From the NCBI GenBank assembly GCA_963677655.1, contig OY782088.1: a stretch of 64,000 nucleotides of DNA; one strand, given 5' to 3'. Below are positions 43,132-53,411 of this stretch, piece after piece. Origin of the DNA: Saccharicrinis sp963677655. GTDB lineage: Bacteria > Bacteroidota > Bacteroidia > Bacteroidales > Marinilabiliaceae. The notes under the pieces were generated by a model. That model did no database searches. It worked only from the letters and a program-made list of their open reading frames with translations, and was not told the DNA's origin. The first letter of the stretch is position 1. Every line of letters starts with the position of its first letter. A program made the translations under genes and the position numbers.

Positions 43132-44757
43132 TCAAGTTCGTTTTACTAATCCTAATTCTTTAGATGAAATTTCCCTCATTTCAACCTTACGAACTTTACC
43201 TGTTACTGTTGTTGGAAATTCACAAACAAATTTCCAATATCTAGGAATCTTGTATGTAGCTATTTGACCTTTACAATACTCTTTTAATTCATCTTCAGTT
43301 ACAGACGCTCCATCCTTTAAAATTACCCAAGCCATCACTTCTTCCCCATACCTTTCATCTGGCACTCCTATAACCTGAATATCTTTAATCTGATCATGGT
43401 TATGTAGGAACTCTTCAATTTCAAACGGAGAAATATTCTCACCTCCCCTAATAATTAAATCTTTAATTCTCCCAACAATTTTCACATATCCATCCTCATC
43501 CATTTCAGCTAAATCACCAGTATGCATCCAACGCCCTTCATCAATTACAGAAGCTGTAGCTTCTGGATTATTCCAATATTTTAACATTACAGAATAACCT
43601 CTGGTACATAATTCACCAGATTCACCTCTAGGAACAATTTTACCTGTTTCCGAATCAATAATTTTAATCTCTAAATGAGGATGGACTTTCCCAACTGTAG
43701 CACATCTACGGTATTCATTATCATCAACAAAAGTCTGCGTACTAACAGGAGATGTTTCTGTCATTCCATAACAAATACATACATCCTTCATATTCATTTT
43801 TTCACGTACAGCTTTCATTGCAGATTCAGGGCATGAAGCACCGGCCATAATACCTGTTCTTAAGCTAGAAAAATCATACTTTTCAAAATCCGGATGATTT
43901 AACTCTGCAATGAACATTAACGGAACACCATATAATGAAGTGCATTTTTCGTCCTGTACAATTTGCATTACTACAGCAGGATCAAATGCTTCACCTGTTA
44001 ATACCATACAAGCTCCATGGGTTATTATAGCTAAATTTGCCAAAACCATACCAAAACAATGATACAAAGGAACCGGAATAGCTACTTTATCACTCTCTGT
44101 ATACTTAAGTCTTTCACCGATAAAGAAACCATTATTGATTATATTATGATGTGATAATGTAGCACCTTTGGGAAATCCTGTAGTTCCGGAAGTATATTGT
44201 ATATTAATAGCATCATCAAACTGTAATTCTCCTTCAATTTGAAGCAAAGTTTCAGTACTAATTTTCTTTCCTGCCTCTATTAAAGTATCCCAATCATGAT
44301 CAATAACCAAAACATGTTTTAATTTTATACATGAAGACCTAACCTCAGAAAGAATATCTATATAGTTGGTCTTTCTGAATCCTTTTGACATGATAAGCAA
44401 GCTAACTTCAGATTGTTTTAAAGCATACTTTAGTTCTGCAGCCTTATATGCAGGATTAATATTAACCATAATAGCACCAACTCTGGTCGTTGCAAACTGA
44501 ACCAACACCCATTCAAATCTATTTGCTGACCAAATTCCTACACGGTCTCCTTTTTTAACTCCATAACTAATAAGTCCTTTTGCTACATCTTCAACCTGGT
44601 CCCAAAATTGTCTGTATGTAGCTCTATAATTTTGATACGGGACTATTAAGGCCTCGTTATCAGGAAATTTATCTACAGTCCCTTTTAATTTTTCACTTAT
44701 CGTACAACCTAATAACGGAACATCAGAGATTCCGCTCTCATATGAAAGTTTACTCAC
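43132..44757 (-). CDS. Fatty-acid-type acyl-CoA synthetase (AMP-binding)
   Basis: The 541-residue ANL-family enzyme activates a carboxylic acid as acyl-AMP then acyl-CoA. Motifs include the P-loop INIQYTSGTTGFPKGATLSHHN (core YTSGTTGFPKG, near residue 190), YGMTETSP (near 335), WMHTGDLAEMDEDGYVKIVGR (core HTGDLAEMDEDGY) and the C-terminal catalytic Lys in PTTVTGKVRKVEMRE. It resembles the medium/long-chain AcsF2/FadD-like group. The start codon is GTG (44755-44757), with no ATG nearby in frame. It is a single gene divergent from the histidine kinase. Confidence 0.9.
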   Translation of the reverse strand: MSKLSYESGISDVPLLGCTISEKLKGTVDKFPDNEALIVPYQNYRATYRQFWDQVEDVAKGLISYGVKKGDRVGIWSANRFEWVLVQFATTRVGAIMVNINPAYKAAELKYALKQSEVSLLIMSKGFRKTNYIDILSEVRSSCIKLKHVLVIDHDWDTLIEAGKKISTETLLQIEGELQFDDAINIQYTSGTTGFPKGATLSHHNIINNGFFIGERLKYTESDKVAIPVPLYHCFGMVLANLAIITHGACMVLTGEAFDPAVVMQIVQDEKCTSLYGVPLMFIAELNHPDFEKYDFSSLRTGIMAGASCPESAMKAVREKMNMKDVCICYGMTETSPVSTQTFVDDNEYRRCATVGKVHPHLEIKIIDSETGKIVPRGESGELCTRGYSVMLKYWNNPEATASVIDEGRWMHTGDLAEMDEDGYVKIVGRIKDLIIRGGENISPFEIEEFLHNHDQIKDIQVIGVPDERYGEEVMAWVILKDGASVTEDELKEYCKGQIATYKIPRYWKFVCEFPTTVTGKVRKVEMREISSKELGLVKRT

Positions 44758-44833
44758 TGTTATAAATTTTAAAAGTTAAATATTATCCCCTTGCGATAGT
44801 GATAGTAGGTGATAAAGATAATTGATAATAATT

Positions 44834-44849
44834 AATTGTTGTAACAATT
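44834..44849. repeat. 16-bp inverted repeat between acyl-CoA synthetase and kinase genes
   Basis: AATTGTT, 2 spacer bases and AACAATT form perfect 7-bp arms in the middle of the divergent promoter region. It is a candidate operator for either gene. Confidence 0.35.
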
Positions 44850-44974
44850 TCTGAATTTGTTTATTTTTACAATCCAAGGATTGAATCAATTATAAAAATG
44901 TGACATTTGACAATCTATTTCATAATCCCAGCCTCTCCAAAAGAAAATTACTGATATACAAAAGAAGAATTAAA

Positions 44975-46366
44975 ATGAACCTTAATAAAGATATAAATCA
45001 TTTATATCGAATATATAACCAAGATTACATAGTGAATTCACTAAAAATAAAATTACCAATTGTTTATATTATTGTTGGTTATTTCATGTTTTCAGATTTA
45101 TATTTTCGTAATAACATTGAAGCTTTTTACACTAGATTACTACCAATTTTGTTGGCTATATCGTTAACTGTTATACATTCTATTAAATATACATCTGAAA
45201 AATCAAAAGTTAATCTATACAACTTATTAATATCAAGTTTATTAATAATGATGTATGGTAAGTGTTATGTCCATTTAAACGATTATTTAAATTCAAGTAT
45301 TACAGGAACTGTTTTAGTTTTATTTTTAATTTCACTTGAATTAAGGGTTTGCTTATTAGGAACTATTTGTATTTATCTGATTCCTACGGTTTTGTTTTTG
45401 ATTGCTCTTTTCTCATTTGCAAATCCACTAAAAGAACAATTAATAGAGATGACCAACATAATTCCTATTATCATATTTGGTTTTATTGCTAATCAAATAC
45501 AAAATAAGTATAGATTTAAAAGTTTTGAAAAACAACACTTACTTGAATTAGAACAAAATAAAGTTAAGGATCTATACAGCAAATCTTTAAACCAAAATAA
45601 AATTCTACTTGAACAAAAAGAAGCTATTGAACAACAATCTAAAGATTTAGTCGAAAGTAAAAGCAAGTTAGAAATCACTAATAACGCGAAAGACAAGTTT
45701 ATTTCAATTATTTCACATGATTTAAAAAACCCTTTTAACGTAATAATTGGCTTTTCTGATCTATTAATTCACAGCATCGAAAATTCTGAAATTGAAGAGA
45801 TAAAAAAATATACTAATATTATAAACTCTAGCGCAAAGCAAACCTACACATTGTTTGAAAACTTATTAAATTGGGCATTACTGCAAAACAATAAAAACCA
45901 CCTCTCCTTTAATAAAACTGAAATAAATAAAGTCTTAGAGGAAACAATTAATTTATTAGAACCTAATTTTATCGCAAAAAACATACAATTAAACTACACC
46001 TGCAAAGACCATTATTATCCAGAAATTGATGATATGGCAATGGCTACAGTTTTACGTAACCTAATTACAAATGCTATTAAGTATACCCATACTGGAGGAA
46101 CGATTGATTTGGATTTAACATCAAATTCTGATAATATTTTTATTACTATTAAGGACAATGGTGTTGGAATGAATATTCAAACAATGAAACAACTTTTCCA
46201 AATAAATTCAAATATTCAAACTAAAGGTACTGCAAATGAAACAGGTACCGGACTTGGACTAATACTCAGCTACGAAATAATAAAAAAACATAAAGGTGAA
46301 ATTGATGTACATAGCAACCTGAATCAAGGTTCAACCTTTACACTACAGGTCCCAATATATCAGTAA
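44975..46366 (+). CDS. Membrane-bound sensor histidine kinase
   Basis: From the ATG at 44975 the protein has 463 residues (the frame extends to a GTG at 44900, giving a less likely hydrophilic N-terminus). Five or six membrane helices fill residues about 20-180, followed by a coiled coil (KVKDLYSKSLNQNKILLEQK region). HisKA carries the phospho-His in FISIISHDLKNPFNVIIG. The ATPase domain has the N box RNLITNAIKYTHTGG, G1 IKDNGVGMN and G2 GTGLGLILSYEII. No response regulator gene is adjacent, so it is an orphan kinase. It converges on mscS with 5 bp between the stop codons and no clear terminator. Confidence 0.87.
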   Translation: MNLNKDINHLYRIYNQDYIVNSLKIKLPIVYIIVGYFMFSDLYFRNNIEAFYTRLLPILLAISLTVIHSIKYTSEKSKVNLYNLLISSLLIMMYGKCYVHLNDYLNSSITGTVLVLFLISLELRVCLLGTICIYLIPTVLFLIALFSFANPLKEQLIEMTNIIPIIIFGFIANQIQNKYRFKSFEKQHLLELEQNKVKDLYSKSLNQNKILLEQKEAIEQQSKDLVESKSKLEITNNAKDKFISIISHDLKNPFNVIIGFSDLLIHSIENSEIEEIKKYTNIINSSAKQTYTLFENLLNWALLQNNKNHLSFNKTEINKVLEETINLLEPNFIAKNIQLNYTCKDHYYPEIDDMAMATVLRNLITNAIKYTHTGGTIDLDLTSNSDNIFITIKDNGVGMNIQTMKQLFQINSNIQTKGTANETGTGLGLILSYEIIKKHKGEIDVHSNLNQGSTFTLQVPIYQ

Positions 46367-46371
46367 GCAAA

Positions 46372-47199
46372 TTATTGTTTTTTATTTACAATAGTACGGT
46401 GAGGATAAGGTATTTCTATACCAACTGAATCAAATCGTTTTTTAACAGACTCATTCATATCGCAATATATGACAAAAGCATCATCATTGCATTTTGCCCA
46501 AACATAGGCTCTAATAGTTACAGAATACTCACCAAGGCTGATAACTCTTATTCTTACAATGGGTTCATTATTTAGTTTATCTTCTTCTGACCTATTATCA
46601 AAAACCAATGGATGATTTTCTGCCTCCTCTTGAATAATACTTTTGGCTAAATCTAAATTTGATTCATAACTAATACCAAATTCAATAAATTTTTTAATTT
46701 TCTCTTCTATAATATTACTATTAACAATAGTCTCTTCGCTAATTATAGAATTAGGTATAATTATTCTTCTATTCTCATAATTTCTAATAATTGTATGACG
46801 AAGAGTTATTTCTTCAACAACCCCTTTGTTTATAGTTCCTATTTCAATTACATCTTTAACTCTGAATGGACGAAAAATTAAGATGAAAATCCCACTTATA
46901 ATATTACTAAAGGCTTTTTGAGATGCAAAACCTATGATTGCTGCAAAAATTCCTGCACTAGCAAATAAGGCCTTGGCTACAGAATTAAGAGAAGGCGTTA
47001 TATAAAAAATGGCTATAATACCAATTGTATATATTATAAAAGAAATTGAATTTTTTAAAAATGAAAAATTAGTCGGATCAACATTAACTTTTAATGATTG
47101 CCGTTTTATAAAAAGATTTAATATTTTGCGAAGTATCACTGTAATTAAATATACTCCTACAACAATTGAAACAACCGTAATCCAATAATACAAATCCAT
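46372..47199 (-). CDS. mscS: Small-conductance mechanosensitive channel (MscS family)
   Basis: The 275-residue protein has three membrane helices (about residues 5-27, 55-75 and 80-105). The third is the pore helix, Gly/Ala-rich as expected (ALFASAGIFAAIIGFASQKAFSN). The beta domain follows with FRPFRVKDVIEIG, GVVEEITLRHTIIRNYENR and IIIPNSII, the MscS signature. It releases solutes on hypo-osmotic shock. It starts 2 bp after the end of the amidotransferase gene, so they are co-transcribed. Confidence 0.92.
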   Translation of the reverse strand: MDLYYWITVVSIVVGVYLITVILRKILNLFIKRQSLKVNVDPTNFSFLKNSISFIIYTIGIIAIFYITPSLNSVAKALFASAGIFAAIIGFASQKAFSNIISGIFILIFRPFRVKDVIEIGTINKGVVEEITLRHTIIRNYENRRIIIPNSIISEETIVNSNIIEEKIKKFIEFGISYESNLDLAKSIIQEEAENHPLVFDNRSEEDKLNNEPIVRIRVISLGEYSVTIRAYVWAKCNDDAFVIYCDMNESVKKRFDSVGIEIPYPHRTIVNKKQ

Positions 47200-47201
47200 T
47201 G

Positions 47202-47777
47202 TTATATAATATTACAAATTTTCAGAAAATTCTTCACCATAATTAATCCATCCTCTCCAGAAACTTCCGGATGCGATTGAAATCCATATATTGGCTTATT
47301 TTTATGCTTAATTATTTCTGTTGTACAAGTGTCTGATGTAGCAAGTACTTCAAAAGTATCAGGTAATTCTGAAACATAAAAAGAATGTTTTTTTACAAGT
47401 GCCACCTCATTCTTATTTATTCCGTTAAAAATAGGATCTTCCAGTTTTTCTATACGAACAATTTCTTTTTTCCCATGATATTCAGGCAATTTTTTAATCC
47501 TTCCTCTATGAGCTACAGCAATAATTTCATGTCCTAAACAAAATCCTAAAACTGGAACATCAAAATTCATTAATGCCACAAAATTTGAAGTTAAATTTAA
47601 AGGTTCATATGGATTACCTTTACCTCCGGAAAGAATAATTCCTTTTATCTGTGTTTTAGCTGATAATGTAATCGGTTGATTATGATCAAAAAACACATAA
47701 TCAAAATCTTGCTCAGCTAAAAATTGACGTTTAAATTTCTTAATAAACGCACTTTGATTATCAATAATTAAAAGCAT
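47202..47777 (-). CDS. Class I glutamine amidotransferase (GATase1)
   Basis: The 191-residue protein carries the full triad of class I glutaminases: nucleophile Cys in VLGFCLGHEIIAVAH (near residue 80), and His and Glu in GFQSHPEVSGEDG (near residue 168). It resembles the GuaA glutaminase domain in length and in KHSFYVSELPDTFEVLA. No synthetase domain is attached or nearby, so the acceptor of the ammonia is unknown; a gamma-glutamyl hydrolase-like role is also possible. It is the first gene of a two-gene unit with mscS. Confidence 0.85.
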   Translation of the reverse strand: MLLIIDNQSAFIKKFKRQFLAEQDFDYVFFDHNQPITLSAKTQIKGIILSGGKGNPYEPLNLTSNFVALMNFDVPVLGFCLGHEIIAVAHRGRIKKLPEYHGKKEIVRIEKLEDPIFNGINKNEVALVKKHSFYVSELPDTFEVLATSDTCTTEIIKHKNKPIYGFQSHPEVSGEDGLIMVKNFLKICNII

Positions 47778-47949
47778 GAAAAAGAGATTTTTAAAACAAT
47801 ATTTCTAATTTAAATACAATTAATACCAAGGGCAACCCTTATTATAAATTAATGGCCTATTAAGTACGTAAACATAGTTATTTTATCTCTGTGAAATTGC
47901 AATAAACTACTTATTGTGATTAAATTTTTCACACCTATATATAACAAAA

Positions 47950-47975
47950 AAGGCATCCTTCGAAAAGGATGCCTT
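47950..47975 (-). terminator. Terminator of the PFOR gene
   Basis: AGGCATCC (47951-47958) and GGATGCCT (47967-47974) form an 8-bp stem; on the minus strand it is followed by TTTTTTGTT. Confidence 0.92.
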
Positions 47976-47996
47976 AAATATCTAGATTTCTAAACC

Positions 47997-50900
47997 TTAG
48001 AATTCCATTTTTGTTTGACGAACATAGCCGTTGTAACGCCATTTAGCATTTTCTTCAGCAGCTTTGAATAATTCTTCTGCTTCAGCAGGGAATTGTTTCA
48101 TCAATGAAGTATAACGAATTTCACCTTTTAAGAAGTCTTGGAATTTAGACCAATCTGGCTCTTTAGAGTCTAATTGGAATGGGTTTTTACCTTCAGCTTC
48201 TAAATCTGGGTTAAATCTATATAGGTGGAAGTAACCGCACTCAACAGCTTTTTTCTGTTCTGTTTGTGCTTTACCCATACCTGCAGTTAAACCGTGGTTA
48301 ATACATGGAGCATAAGCAATAATGATAGATGGACCATCAAATGCTTCAGCTTCACGGATTGCTTTGAATGTTTGAGCCTGGTTAGCACCCATTGCGATTT
48401 GAGCTACATATACATAACCGTAAGAAGCAGCCATCATACCTAGGTCTTTTTTACGGATTTTCTTACCTGAAGCAGCAAATTTAGCAACAGCACCTACTGG
48501 AGTAGATTTTGAAGCCTGACCACCAGTGTTAGAGTAAACCTCAGTATCAACAACTAATACATTAACATCTTGTCCAGAAGCTAATACATGGTCAAGACCA
48601 CCGTAACCGATGTCATATGCCCAACCATCACCACCAATAATCCATTGAGATTGTTTAGTGATATATTGTTTAACTTTTGCTAACTCATCACAAATCTCGC
48701 AGCTACAAGCTTCGATCATTGGAGAAAGTTTTGCTGAGATTTCTTTAGTTTTCTCACCGTCTTTACGGTTTTCAATCCACTCAGTAAATAGAGCTTTCAT
48801 TTCTGCAGAACAGCTGTCAGACTCTAAACCTTCTTTCATTAAACGCTCAACGCGATCACGCATTTTCTCAGCAGCGATAGCCATACCTAAACCATACTCA
48901 GCGTTATCTTCGAATAAAGAGTTAGCCCAAGCAGGACCACATCCTTTTTCGTTCATTGTATATGGAGTAGAAGGAGCAGAACCAGAGTAAATAGAAGTAC
49001 ATCCAGTTGCATTAGCTATCATTTGACGATTACCAAATAATTGAGAAATTAATTTCACATATGGAGTTTCACCACAACCAGAACAAGCTCCAGAGAACTC
49101 GAATAATGGAGTAGCAAATTGTGAATTCTTAACGTTAGTTTTAGTATCTACTAAACTTTGCTTAGATGCAACCTTTTCAACACAGTAATCCCAGTTATCT
49201 TGGTTGTCATACTGAGAAGCGATAGGCTTCATCTCTAAAGCTTTAGTTTTAGCAGGACATACATCTACACAGTTACCACAGTCAAGACAGTCAAGAACAT
49301 CCACTTGCATACGGAATTGCATTCCTTTTAATGAAGCAGGAGCTTTCATCTCAATAGTAGCACCGTTGAAGTCTGCAGCTTCTTTTTCGTCTAATACGAA
49401 TGGACGAATAGCAGCGTGAGGACAAACGTAAGCACACTGGTTACATTGGATACAGTTTTCAGGAATCCATTCTGGAACACGAGCAGCAACACCACGTTTT
49501 TCAAACTTAGATGTACCTTGATCCCAAGTACCATCTTCGCGACCTTTAAATGCTGATACTGGTAAATCATCACCAACTTGAGCATTAACTGGACGAACAA
49601 CGTTATTAACGAATTCAGTACCAGCTGTTGGGTATTCTAAAGAACCTTCAAGGTTAGCCCATTCTGCAGGAACTTCTATCTTAACAACTTCACCACCTTG
49701 ATCTACGGCAGCGTAGTTCATATTAACAATTTTCTCACCTTTTTTACCGTAAGATTTTACGATAAACTTCTTCATTTGCTCAACAGCTTGTTCGTAAGGA
49801 ATTACACCTGTGATTTTGAAGAATGCAGATTGAAGGATTGTATTTGTACGGTTACCTAATCCAATACCAGCAGCAATATCAGTTGCATTGATAGTATATA
49901 GGCTAATGTTGTTTTTAGCTAAGTAAGCCTTAACATTATTTGGAAGGTTTTTCTTAACTTCTTCTTCTGACCAAACAGTGTTTAATAAGAAAGTACCATC
50001 CTTTTTCAAACCTTTAGTTACATCATATAGGTTCAAGTATGCCTGAACGTGACATGCAACAAAGTTTGGAGTATTTACTAAATAAGTAGAACGAATTGGA
50101 TCATCACCAAAACGAAGGTGAGAACATGTAAAACCACCTGATTTTTTAGAGTCATAAGCAAAGTATGCCTGACAATATTTATCAGTGTTATCACCAATAA
50201 TTTTGATAGAGTTTTTATTTGCACCTACAGTACCATCAGCACCTAAACCATAAAATTTAGCTTCGAAAGGTCCGTTAGCTAAAGCGATTTCTTCTTTTGG
50301 AGGAAGAGATGTAAATGTTACATCATCAACAATACCTACAGTAAATCCATTTTTTGGTTCTGGTAAAGCAAGGTTTTCATAGATAGAAAGAACCTGAGCA
50401 GGAGTAAAGTCTTTAGAAGAAAGACCGTAACGACCACCTACAATTACAGGAGCATTTTCTTTACCATAATATGTATCTTTTACATCTAAATATAATGGCT
50501 CACCAGTTGCACCTGGCTCTTTAGTACGATCTAGTACTGCAATTGTTTTAGCTGTTTTAGGAACTGCAGCTAAGAAGTGTTTAGCAGAGAATGGACGATA
50601 CAAGTGTACTGCAACCATACCTACTTTTTCACCTTTAGCAACTAATTCATCAATACCTTCTTTAATTGCTTCACAACCTGATCCCATAGCGATAATTACA
50701 CGCTCTGCGTCTTCAGCACCATAGTAATCAAATAAACCATACTTACGACCAGTGATTTTGTTAAGTTCGTTGATGTAGTGCTCAACAGTATCAGCTACAT
50801 TGTCATAATATGGATTACAAGCTTCACGAGCTTGGAAATAAATATCTGGGTTTTGTGCCATACCACGAGCTACTGGGTGCTCTGGGTTAAGTGCACGATC

Positions 50901-51518
50901 ACGAAATGCTTGAAGATCATCTTTGTCTAATAAACCTTCAAGATCTTCGATATCTAATTGTTCAATTTTTTGAATCTCATGAGAAGTACGGAAACCGTCA
51001 AAGAAGTGTACAAAAGGTACGCGAGATTTAAGAGCAGTTAAGTGAGCAACTGCAGCTAAATCCATAACTTCTTGTACTGAACCTGTAGCAAACATTGCAC
51101 ATCCTGTTTGACGAACAGCCATAACATCTTGGTGGTCACCAAAGATAGAAAGTGCGTGAGATGCTAATGCACGAGCCGAAACATGATAAACACCTGGAAG
51201 TAATTCACCAGCAACTTTATACATATTAGGGATCATTAATAATAATCCTTGTGATGCAGTAAATGTGTTACAAAGAGTACCAGCTTGAAGAGCTCCGTGC
51301 ATAGCACCGGCAGCACCAGCTTCTGATTGCATTTCCTCAACTTTTACAGTCTCACCGAAAATGTTTTTACGTCCCACTGCAGCCCACTCATCACAATACT
51401 CTGCCATTGTAGAAGATGGCGTGATTGGATAGATAGCGGCTACCTCGCTAAACATATACGCGATATGAGCAGCAGCTTGGTTACCATCACAGGTAAGAAA
51501 CTTCTTTTCTTTAGCCAT
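47997..51518 (-). CDS. nifJ: Pyruvate:ferredoxin (flavodoxin) oxidoreductase, single chain
   Basis: PFOR oxidises pyruvate to acetyl-CoA and CO2 and passes electrons to ferredoxin or flavodoxin. The 1,173-residue homodimer-type chain has the pyruvate/TPP alpha domain at the start (YPITPSSTMAEYCDEWAA) and the gamma domain. Two 4Fe-4S motifs follow (CIQCNQCAYVCPHAAIRP, CLDCGNCVDVCP), then the TPP domain with the proximal cluster cysteines (FSGACSGCGETPYVKL) and GDGWAYDIGYGGLDHVLASG. It is oxygen-sensitive in most organisms, which supports an anaerobic lifestyle. Its codon use looks more GC-rich and regular than its neighbours, consistent with high expression. Confidence 0.97.
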   Translation of the reverse strand: MAKEKKFLTCDGNQAAAHIAYMFSEVAAIYPITPSSTMAEYCDEWAAVGRKNIFGETVKVEEMQSEAGAAGAMHGALQAGTLCNTFTASQGLLLMIPNMYKVAGELLPGVYHVSARALASHALSIFGDHQDVMAVRQTGCAMFATGSVQEVMDLAAVAHLTALKSRVPFVHFFDGFRTSHEIQKIEQLDIEDLEGLLDKDDLQAFRDRALNPEHPVARGMAQNPDIYFQAREACNPYYDNVADTVEHYINELNKITGRKYGLFDYYGAEDAERVIIAMGSGCEAIKEGIDELVAKGEKVGMVAVHLYRPFSAKHFLAAVPKTAKTIAVLDRTKEPGATGEPLYLDVKDTYYGKENAPVIVGGRYGLSSKDFTPAQVLSIYENLALPEPKNGFTVGIVDDVTFTSLPPKEEIALANGPFEAKFYGLGADGTVGANKNSIKIIGDNTDKYCQAYFAYDSKKSGGFTCSHLRFGDDPIRSTYLVNTPNFVACHVQAYLNLYDVTKGLKKDGTFLLNTVWSEEEVKKNLPNNVKAYLAKNNISLYTINATDIAAGIGLGNRTNTILQSAFFKITGVIPYEQAVEQMKKFIVKSYGKKGEKIVNMNYAAVDQGGEVVKIEVPAEWANLEGSLEYPTAGTEFVNNVVRPVNAQVGDDLPVSAFKGREDGTWDQGTSKFEKRGVAARVPEWIPENCIQCNQCAYVCPHAAIRPFVLDEKEAADFNGATIEMKAPASLKGMQFRMQVDVLDCLDCGNCVDVCPAKTKALEMKPIASQYDNQDNWDYCVEKVASKQSLVDTKTNVKNSQFATPLFEFSGACSGCGETPYVKLISQLFGNRQMIANATGCTSIYSGSAPSTPYTMNEKGCGPAWANSLFEDNAEYGLGMAIAAEKMRDRVERLMKEGLESDSCSAEMKALFTEWIENRKDGEKTKEISAKLSPMIEACSCEICDELAKVKQYITKQSQWIIGGDGWAYDIGYGGLDHVLASGQDVNVLVVDTEVYSNTGGQASKSTPVGAVAKFAASGKKIRKKDLGMMAASYGYVYVAQIAMGANQAQTFKAIREAEAFDGPSIIIAYAPCINHGLTAGMGKAQTEQKKAVECGYFHLYRFNPDLEAEGKNPFQLDSKEPDWSKFQDFLKGEIRYTSLMKQFPAEAEELFKAAEENAKWRYNGYVRQTKMEF

Positions 51519-51621
51519 TTGTTTAATATTTAAGTTTTAACTACTATTTATTTAGAATTATTCTATTCAACTGAAATTCAACTATTAAAGTCACATTTAT
51601 AAACTAAATTATTTTATAACT

Positions 51622-52794
51622 CTAATATAAAAAACCAAACAACCATAAAGGAATTACATTTCCTTCTCCCCTCTCTATCATATCCTTTGCAACATACATT
51701 CCTTTACTTACTTTATTGTTCGATTGTTCACTTACTATAAAATTATACTTGTCGTCTACCTTAAAATCTCCTTTTTCTGAAAACGTTATATCATGAATAC
51801 TACCAACCTGATTATAAAAAAACGTTTTTAACAAATTTATTTTCTCAACTGCACTTCTACTTATACAATGAATTAAATTAGGGTTATGCAAATAAATCAT
51901 AGAAGGTTTCTTTTGCATATCTTCTGGCCCATCATATAATAATTTAACCAGTCTTGCTTGCCTTAAATAGTATAAATAATTCATTACCGTAGCTCTTGAT
52001 GTACCTATATGTGAGCTCAACTTACTTACATTAGGTTGAAATGGCACTTCCTGAGCAATACTAAAGAGTAATTTTCTAAGTCTTGGTAAATATTTTAATT
52101 CTATCTGTCTTAAAAAACTTATATCAATTTCAAGAATTAAATTGACACTCTTCATTAAGTTTTCGGTGTAATGTTGTTCATCCAAATAAAATGGATAATA
52201 TCCATATTCAAGATAATCATCAAAGTATGCCAGTGGTTTTATTTCTTTTACTATATCGGCAGCAATTTTTTGATGATTCTTTAAAATATCTTCATATGTA
52301 TAAGAATTAAACTCTTTACCAGTTTTAAGTTGCAAAAATTCCCTAAACGAAAATCCTTCCAATTTATATGAATGAACCAAGTCTCTTAAATGAGGATTTT
52401 CCTCTCTTAGTCTCATTACTGTTGAGCCTGAAAATACAATCTGTAAATCAGTAAAATTCTCATAACAATATTTTAATTCTTCAGACCAACCCGGGTATTT
52501 ATATACCTGGTCGAGAACCAATGTTTTGCCACCTGTTTTTCGAAACTTATCAGCAAAAGAAATAATACTGTGTTCTGAAAAATAGAGGTTATTAAGATTG
52601 ACGTACAAACACGATTTATCAAGTCCATATTTAGATTTCGCAAAATCTAAGAGGAAGTTGGTTTTACCTATCCCCCTTGTTCCTTTTATTCCGATTAACC
52701 GATGATTCCAATCAATTTCATCCATTAACTTCCTTTTGATAGGAACTTTTAAGTTGTTAATCAGAAATTTATGTGTTTCAAAAAATGATTGCAC
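51622..52794 (-). CDS. AAA_14 / DUF4143 family ATPase
   Basis: The protein has about 390 residues: a P-loop (RLIGIKGTRGIGKTNFLLDF), Walker B-like TLVLDQVYKYPGW, a sensor-like IVFSGSTVMRL, and the C-terminal DUF4143 half with a winged-helix-like FQPNVSKLSSHIGTSRATVM. These ATPases are common in Bacteroidota and Archaea, and their task is unknown. The longest frame begins at a TTG (52830), but a perfect -7 box lies downstream of that codon. I therefore place the start at the GTG (52792-52794), which gives MQSFFETHKFLINNLK, an N-terminus similar to relatives. It is transcribed alone. Confidence 0.8.
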   Translation of the reverse strand: MQSFFETHKFLINNLKVPIKRKLMDEIDWNHRLIGIKGTRGIGKTNFLLDFAKSKYGLDKSCLYVNLNNLYFSEHSIISFADKFRKTGGKTLVLDQVYKYPGWSEELKYCYENFTDLQIVFSGSTVMRLREENPHLRDLVHSYKLEGFSFREFLQLKTGKEFNSYTYEDILKNHQKIAADIVKEIKPLAYFDDYLEYGYYPFYLDEQHYTENLMKSVNLILEIDISFLRQIELKYLPRLRKLLFSIAQEVPFQPNVSKLSSHIGTSRATVMNYLYYLRQARLVKLLYDGPEDMQKKPSMIYLHNPNLIHCISRSAVEKINLLKTFFYNQVGSIHDITFSEKGDFKVDDKYNFIVSEQSNNKVSKGMYVAKDMIERGEGNVIPLWLFGFLY

Positions 52795-52819
52795 GTTATC
52801 GTCTTCAATTAATGATGGA

Positions 52820-52827
52820 CAAATGTA
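52820..52827 (-). promoter_or_regulatory. -7 element of the AAA_14 ATPase gene
   Basis: The minus strand reads TACATTTG. Transcription would start near 52813, about 20 nt before the GTG start and after the rejected TTG. Confidence 0.55.
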
Positions 52828-53104
52828 CAATTACAAACATAAAAATTGCAATGTCGAGATTACAATTTTACACTCAAGATGTAATTTATACTTATTAAAA
52901 ATAACAATCAATTAGAATATATAACTAACAGTTATTGTCTTATATTGATATCAATCCTAATTAGACGAATAATCCAAATGCACATCTCTCTATATATCAA
53001 CCATTTAACCTATAACTATATTTTACATCACTATTTCATTACAAATGAATCCATAAAGCATACTTACTCTAACCGTAATAAATAGTTCTCAATATTATAT
53101 ATTC

Positions 53105-53131
53105 AAGTAATAAAAAGTCTTTTTATTACTT
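53105..53131. repeat. 27-bp inverted repeat (12-bp arms)
   Basis: AAGTAATAAAAA, a GTC spacer, then TTTTTATTACTT form perfect 12-bp arms. It lies far (about 340 bp) from the rho stop codon and on the upstream side of the ATPase gene, so it is not an obvious terminator of either. It could mark the end of an unannotated small RNA. Confidence 0.5.
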
Positions 53132-53411
53132 AATATAAACTCTTTTGAAAAGGTATTTTATTAATGTTTTTTGCTTGTGCTTATATCCGAATTTTGTCAG
53201 TATCAATACACAAACTACTTTAAAACATATTTACTTTAAATAAAATACACATAGATCAAACTTTTACAATATTAATTTCACCAATGTTTATTAGGTATAG
53301 ATTGTGAATTTAAACTGTAGTTATTTGTGAAATATTTCTTTCTTCTAAAATATTATTATGTCTAGAAACTGTTTTTAATGGACACTATTTTAAAACTAGA
53401 CGACAACAAAT

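Larger units (their letters stand above)
52795..53411. other. Long gene-free region between the AAA_14 ATPase and rho
   Basis: About 600 bp carry no convincing frame on either strand. The stretch holds the ATPase promoter at one end and a 12-bp-arm hairpin (53105-53131). The part from 53135 to 53410 is AT-rich with no recognised RNA gene. Confidence 0.5.

Noticed and set aside
44900..44974. 25-residue extension of the histidine kinase from a GTG
   Set aside because: The ATG at 44975 gives a normal N-terminus just before the first membrane helix.
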